Source of the DNA: Candidatus Bathyarchaeota archaeon CG07_land_8_20_14_0_80_47_9
GTDB taxonomy: Archaea > Thermoproteota > Bathyarchaeia > Bathyarchaeales > Bathycorpusculaceae
NCBI GenBank assembly: GCA_002779555.1
Contig: PEWI01000137.1
Location: 1-15,577 of the forward strand
DNA length: 15,577 bases
Direction of reading: 5' to 3'
Both the position numbers and the translations under genes were made by a program. Below, piece after piece: positions 13,170-15,577 of the stretch; the stretch's first letter is position 1, and each line of letters starts with the position of its first letter. The notes under the pieces are model-generated. The model ran no database searches. It saw nothing but the letters and a program-made list of their open reading frames with translations, and was not told where the DNA came from.

Positions 13170-13847
13170 TTAGCTGAAAGTGAAGGCTGAAGGACAAATC
13201 CTGTTCAGTACACATGCTTCACACTTAGGCTTCCTTGCAACGCACACTCTCCTGCCGAGAAATATCAGTAAGTCAGCGATTCTCATCCACTTGTCTTTGG
13301 GAACTATCCTCATAAGATCTTGCTCTATCTTGCCCGGGTCTTCATTTTCTGTCAGACCCAGCCTCGCGGAGACTCTGCGGACATGCGTGTCGATGGCTAT
13401 CCCCTCAACAACACCATAGGCGTTCTGCAGCACTATGTTGGCAGTTTTTCTTGCAACTCCCGGCAATTCAAGCATCTCTGCCATTGTTCTGGGGACATAA
13501 GAATCGAATTTTTCAACAAGCATTTTGCAGCATCTCTTGATGTTCCTGGCTTTGTTGTGGTAGAAACCTGTGGATTTTATGTCCTGTTCAAGCTCTTTCA
13601 AGCCAGCATCAGCGTAGTCTTTGGCTTTTTGATATTTTTCGAACAGCGTTTTCGTGACTATGTTCACTCTTTCGTCAGTGCATTGAGCCGAGAGGATTGT
13701 GGCTATCAAAAGCTCCAAAGGGTTTGTGTAGTGCAGAGCTATTTTCGCGTCTGGGAACTCTTTTTTCAGAAGCTCGATTATCCTCGTGATCCTTGCCTTA
13801 TCGTCAACTGTTCCGCCGGATGGTTTCTTTTTCATTTTTGCTGCCAT
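13170..13847 (-). CDS. nth: Endonuclease III (HhH-GPD DNA glycosylase/AP lyase with [4Fe-4S] cluster)
   Basis: The enzyme removes oxidised pyrimidines and cuts at abasic sites in base-excision repair. The helix-hairpin-helix LPGVARKTANIVL contains the catalytic lysine K134, and the catalytic aspartate is D153 in AIDTHVRR. The C-terminal cluster ligands C202-x6-C209-x2-C212-x5-C218 match the [4Fe-4S] pattern exactly. The product has 225 residues, the usual size. I chose ATG 13847; TTG 13853 and ATG 13835 are alternatives. A TATA-like CTTTTTAG lies about 27 bases before the chosen ATG and implies a leaderless transcript. Divergent to it is a small gene at 13931 with its own promoter in the shared 83-base spacer. 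The stop is TAA. Confidence 0.95.
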   Translation of the reverse strand: MAAKMKKKPSGGTVDDKARITRIIELLKKEFPDAKIALHYTNPLELLIATILSAQCTDERVNIVTKTLFEKYQKAKDYADAGLKELEQDIKSTGFYHNKARNIKRCCKMLVEKFDSYVPRTMAEMLELPGVARKTANIVLQNAYGVVEGIAIDTHVRRVSARLGLTENEDPGKIEQDLMRIVPKDKWMRIADLLIFLGRRVCVARKPKCEACVLNRICPSAFTFS

Positions 13848-13867
13848 AATCAAACTTTACCTGTTTT

Positions 13868-13883
13868 CGCTAAAAAGGTTTGC
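13868..13883 (-). promoter_or_regulatory. Core promoter of nth
   Basis: On the minus strand GCAAACCTTTTTAGCG has BRE-like bases followed by a TATA-like CTTTTTAG, centred about 27 bases before ATG 13847. The position makes a leaderless start likely. Confidence 0.5.
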
Positions 13884-13897
13884 AGAAAGCTTTTACC
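13882..13897 (+). promoter_or_regulatory. Putative promoter of the 49-residue protein
   Basis: GCAGAAAGCTTTTACC shows a BRE-like half then TTTTACC, 34 bases or more before ATG 13931. It lies back to back with the nth promoter. A GGCGGTGG run at 13918-13925 may serve as ribosome site. Confidence 0.4.
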
Positions 13898-13930
13898 TTC
13901 CAAGCTGCAGAGTAGTTGGCGGTGGTTCTG

Positions 13931-14080
13931 ATGGATGTCAAGCTAATTGTTGATGGCAAGGAGATAAATCTTAACGAGTTTGCTTCGAAGATTCTCAGCG
14001 GAACTGTGATCGGAGCGGCGACTTCGCTTCGCGGCATAACCAAGGACTGGAAAGAGATTGAGATAAGAGTGAAAAGGTAA
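13931..14080 (+). CDS. Small conserved-looking archaeal protein, 49 residues
   Basis: The frame runs from ATG to TAA and encodes a short alpha/beta protein starting MDVKLIVDGKEIN, with the middle FASKILSGTVIGAATSL and the end WKEIEIRVKR. The pattern of a beta strand ending in DGKEI, a helix, a small-residue stretch and a closing strand resembles a family of tiny archaeal proteins that I recall but cannot name with a function. Support for coding comes from its own promoter, a GGCGGTGG ribosome site five bases before the ATG, a start and stop that fill the gap between two divergent/convergent genes, and sensible codon use. It has no cysteines or histidines, so a metal site is unlikely. It might bind nucleic acid or form an oligomer; both are guesses. 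Confidence 0.7.
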   Translation: MDVKLIVDGKEINLNEFASKILSGTVIGAATSLRGITKDWKEIEIRVKR

Positions 14081-14089
14081 CTCAGAACT

Positions 14090-14635
14090 TTAGCCGCTTA
14101 GGCTTGTGCTGACCGCTATTTCTGCAAACATCTCTCTTTTTGCCTTGCATATTGGGCAAACATACGGCGGATCTTCTCGGTATACAACGTAGCCGCACTG
14201 TCTGCAGTACCACAGTTTCTTCTTCACTTGTGAAGGCTCTGGGCTGATGACTTTGGCAGTTTCAGGCGGTTTTTCAGCACGTGCTTCTGCCGCTACTGCG
14301 TAGGCTCTGGTTTGTTTTTCCTGAGGTCTGCGTTCTGGAATCGGTGTTATAGGGGTCTTGCCTTCGTACATGTCTTTTCTGATGTAGAGTGCACAGTAGC
14401 AGGTTCCGAATTCGGCTACGTCTGGGTCTCGATAGTCGCATGGGCATATTATGTCTCTGTCCAGTTCAAGCTTTCCTGAGGCGACCCTACACGGGCATGA
14501 CGGGTAGCCGTACCGTTCCTCGTTCTTCTGCAAACCCTCCAGAAGGTCTTTGAGGAAGTCCGCGTCTGGGTTCAGATAGTACCCGTAGGTTTTCGCGTCG
14601 CTTTCCGCCCTTTGCCGCACTTTATCCAGAGCCAT
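14090..14635 (-). CDS. Ferredoxin-thioredoxin reductase catalytic domain fused to a rubredoxin domain
   Basis: The enzyme takes electrons one at a time from ferredoxin and reduces a disulfide on a thioredoxin- or glutaredoxin-like partner. Residues 1-95 are the catalytic-chain fold with CPC at 47-49, CPC at 64-66 (CPCDYRD) and CYC at 79-81, which supply the [4Fe-4S] cluster and the active disulfide. A proline- and alanine-rich linker (about 96-138) leads to a rubredoxin-like domain with C144xxC147 and C160xxC163 (WYCRQCGYVVY, YVCPIC). No variable-chain gene is seen, as usual for archaeal forms. The ATG at 14635 overlaps the upstream glutaredoxin stop (TGATG), so translation is coupled and the glutaredoxin is the likely substrate. 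Rubredoxin fusions of this kind are known among methanogens. The ferredoxin at 6113 is a candidate donor, by inference. Confidence 0.92.
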   Translation of the reverse strand: MALDKVRQRAESDAKTYGYYLNPDADFLKDLLEGLQKNEERYGYPSCPCRVASGKLELDRDIICPCDYRDPDVAEFGTCYCALYIRKDMYEGKTPITPIPERRPQEKQTRAYAVAAEARAEKPPETAKVISPEPSQVKKKLWYCRQCGYVVYREDPPYVCPICKAKREMFAEIAVSTSLSG

Positions 14636-14919
14636 CAAATCTCAAGTGCCTCTTTTATCAAGTCTTTTCGGAAACCAGTGATGGCCGTCTTGCCGTCCAC
14701 GATTATTGTCGGGTAGCTTGGAGGTGCTCCCTTGCTCTCAATGTCTTGTCTGATCTTCTCATGGTCTTCGTCGCTGGTCAGATCGACATCGATGTACTCG
14801 TATTCTACGCTGTTGTCGCTTAGGAATTTCTTTGTCATTTTGCACCATGCGCAGGTGCTTATTGCGTAGATGAGGACTTTGTGTTTGTTGTTTTTGCCTG
14901 GAACTTTTGTCTTGTTCAT
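14635..14919 (-). CDS. Glutaredoxin/thioredoxin-like disulfide reductase with CAWC active site
   Basis: This is a 94-residue thioredoxin-fold protein that carries reducing equivalents to cellular disulfides. The active site is C23-A-W-C26 in YAISTCAWCKMTKKFL, the cis-proline is P70 in SYPTIIVDG, and the end GFRKDLIKEAL is typical of glutaredoxin-like proteins. It is the first gene of a two-gene operon, followed with a one-base overlap by the ferredoxin-dependent disulfide reductase, which makes the pair an obvious donor and acceptor. The start is ATG 14919. A TATA-like sequence lies about 45 bases upstream and GGCAAGTGGA just before the start. Whether glutathione or another thiol takes part is unknown; archaea of this kind usually lack glutathione. 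Confidence 0.93.
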   Translation of the reverse strand: MNKTKVPGKNNKHKVLIYAISTCAWCKMTKKFLSDNSVEYEYIDVDLTSDEDHEKIRQDIESKGAPPSYPTIIVDGKTAITGFRKDLIKEALEI

Positions 14920-14960
14920 TTTTCCACTTGCCGTTTCGGGTTTGAGGTATGATTGAGCTT

Positions 14961-14970
14961 TGATATAACG
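14961..14970 (-). promoter_or_regulatory. TATA box of the glutaredoxin-disulfide reductase operon
   Basis: On the minus strand CGTTATATCA stands about 42-51 bases before ATG 14919, leaving a leader of roughly 20 bases that includes the weak ribosome site. Upstream of it, up to about 15091, I see no clear gene on the minus strand. Confidence 0.5.
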
Positions 14971-15091
14971 GTTTACTTAGTGACACGAGTAGTCTCAGAT
15001 GGTTGGCGCGAACTCTGTCTCCAACTTCTGAGGCGTCGAGATCATTGACTAGTCAGTTTCGACACAGATCTTATGCTTTGTGGAAGAATCC

Positions 15092-15433
15092 TCAATTGAG
15101 CAGGGAACGCCTGCAGGACAGCTTCATCAGGAAAAACAGAGGTTGTGCCACAACAGTCAGACACTTCGTTGAACAGCTCAATCCATATCCCAAAACCAAA
15201 CAGGCACGCGTTCTGGAAGCCTGAAACAGGAAAGATGCCCACTCTAGAAACTTGGGCTTTTTCATGTCGATGTAGAATCCAATTGCTGAAAAGACTATGA
15301 GTCCAACCCCAATCCCGATTGCAAGGAGCCACTCTTCATTTGTTGATGCGTAAAGGAAAATTCCTATGGCTGCACAAAAACCAAAGCCAAAGGCTAGCAA
15401 TAGCATTCTTAACAATGGTTTCTTGGCTGTCAT
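15092..15433 (-). CDS. Small membrane protein of unknown function, doubtful C-terminal tail
   Basis: The first ~60 residues form two clear hydrophobic segments (LLLAFGFGFCAAIGIFLYAS and WLLAIGIGVGLIVFSAIGFY), preceded by a basic start (MTAKKPLLRM) and followed by DMKKPKF. This is a two-helix hairpin with both ends probably in the cytoplasm. The ATG at 15433 overlaps the stop of the upstream gene as ATGA, so translation is coupled and the start is secure. The remaining ~45 residues are rich in cysteine, serine and leucine and do not look like a conserved domain; the 3' part may be decayed, or the original stop may have been lost by a frameshift near 15230. A plus-strand frame overlaps the same stretch. 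I do not recognise the family. Confidence 0.6.
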   Translation of the reverse strand: MTAKKPLLRMLLLAFGFGFCAAIGIFLYASTNEEWLLAIGIGVGLIVFSAIGFYIDMKKPKFLEWASFLFQASRTRACLVLGYGLSCSTKCLTVVAQPLFFLMKLSCRRSLLN

Positions 15434-15577
15434 TTCATGCGCGCCTCTATCATTATTTCGACAATGGTGTCTAAAAGAATTTGCGGCAATTCTTGTTGCT
15501 TCTCAACGTCTCTTCTCATCTTCGGCGTCTGTTTTCTGGATTGTAGAACCCAAATTCTCATTTGGTGAAGAAAGTGT
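15430..15577 (-). CDS. C-terminal part of an unknown protein (5' end possibly outside window)
   Basis: The frame is open from the right edge of the window and gives 48 residues that end at TGA 15432-15430. The visible part is helical and basic (QSRKQTPKMRRDVEKQQ) and then amphipathic (LPQILLDTIVEIMIEARMK). It overlaps the next gene by four bases (ATGA), which strongly supports it as coding. An internal ATG (MRIWVLQ) could instead be the true start of a tiny 43-residue protein; this cannot be decided without the sequence to the right. No family is recognised. Confidence 0.55.
   Translation of the reverse strand, partial: HFLHQMRIWVLQSRKQTPKMRRDVEKQQELPQILLDTIVEIMIEARMK

Noticed and set aside
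13320..13931. 203-residue plus-strand frame opposite endonuclease III
   Set aside because: The opposite strand carries the complete Nth motif set and Fe-S cysteines; the plus frame crosses both promoters and has no recognisable domain.

Overview
The window reads as a stretch of archaeal chromosome, most likely from an uncultured anaerobic member of the TACK group (Bathyarchaeia-like). That placement is inferred from gene style and not proven. Pointers to archaea are an ATP-dependent DNA ligase, a tRNA with an encoded CCA end, a COG2522-type regulator, core promoters of BRE plus TATA-box type with several apparently leaderless starts, and an archaeal-type [NiFe] hydrogenase pair. Genes are dense, short operons alternate strand, and non-ATG starts (TTG, GTG, probably one CTG) are frequent. 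No rRNA, CRISPR array, insertion sequence or prophage was seen.

Layout. 1-1870 (+): the C-terminal part of a DNA ligase, cut by the window edge, then an E1-like (ThiF/MoeB/UbaA) adenylyltransferase. 1906-1981 (+): tRNA-Cys(GCA). 2138-2617 (+): a ferritin-like protein read from a probable CTG start. 2721-5720 (+): an MgtA-type P-type ATPase with an extra ~120-residue C-terminal domain. 5713-6084: a decayed major-facilitator transporter. 6113-6313 (+): a two-cluster ferredoxin, converging on a hydrogenase operon (6310-8588, -) encoding group 3-like [NiFe] large and small subunits. 8589-8860: a regulatory region with an unusual set of palindromes. 8861-12006 (+): a cysteine-rich HTH regulator, a PDZ serine protease (HtrA), a polytopic membrane protein with an HIHH motif, and a site-2 protease with CBS domains. 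12054-12440 (+): a thioredoxin-like gene interrupted by one in-frame TAG just before its CPWC active site. 12508-13847 (-): an NADPH-dependent FMN reductase and endonuclease III. 13931-14080 (+): a 49-residue conserved-looking protein. 14090-14919 (-): a glutaredoxin-like protein and a ferredoxin-thioredoxin-reductase/rubredoxin fusion. 15092-15577 (-): two coupled genes of unknown role.

How the genes fit together. The content is strongly redox-centred: hydrogenase, ferredoxin, a ferredoxin-driven disulfide reductase with its probable glutaredoxin partner, a thioredoxin-like protein, an FMN reductase and a ferritin-like protein. A plausible but inferred picture is an anaerobe that moves hydrogen- and ferredoxin-derived electrons into protein thiols and handles oxygen or metal stress. 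The part most worth following is the regulator at 8861-9277. Its promoter carries two 17-bp inverted copies and a third palindrome sharing TGACGTACGTCA, and its C-terminal half has three CxxC pairs, which suggests an autoregulated metal, Fe-S or redox sensor upstream of a protease module. The second is the TAG-interrupted thioredoxin, where decay, readthrough and sequencing error need to be told apart.
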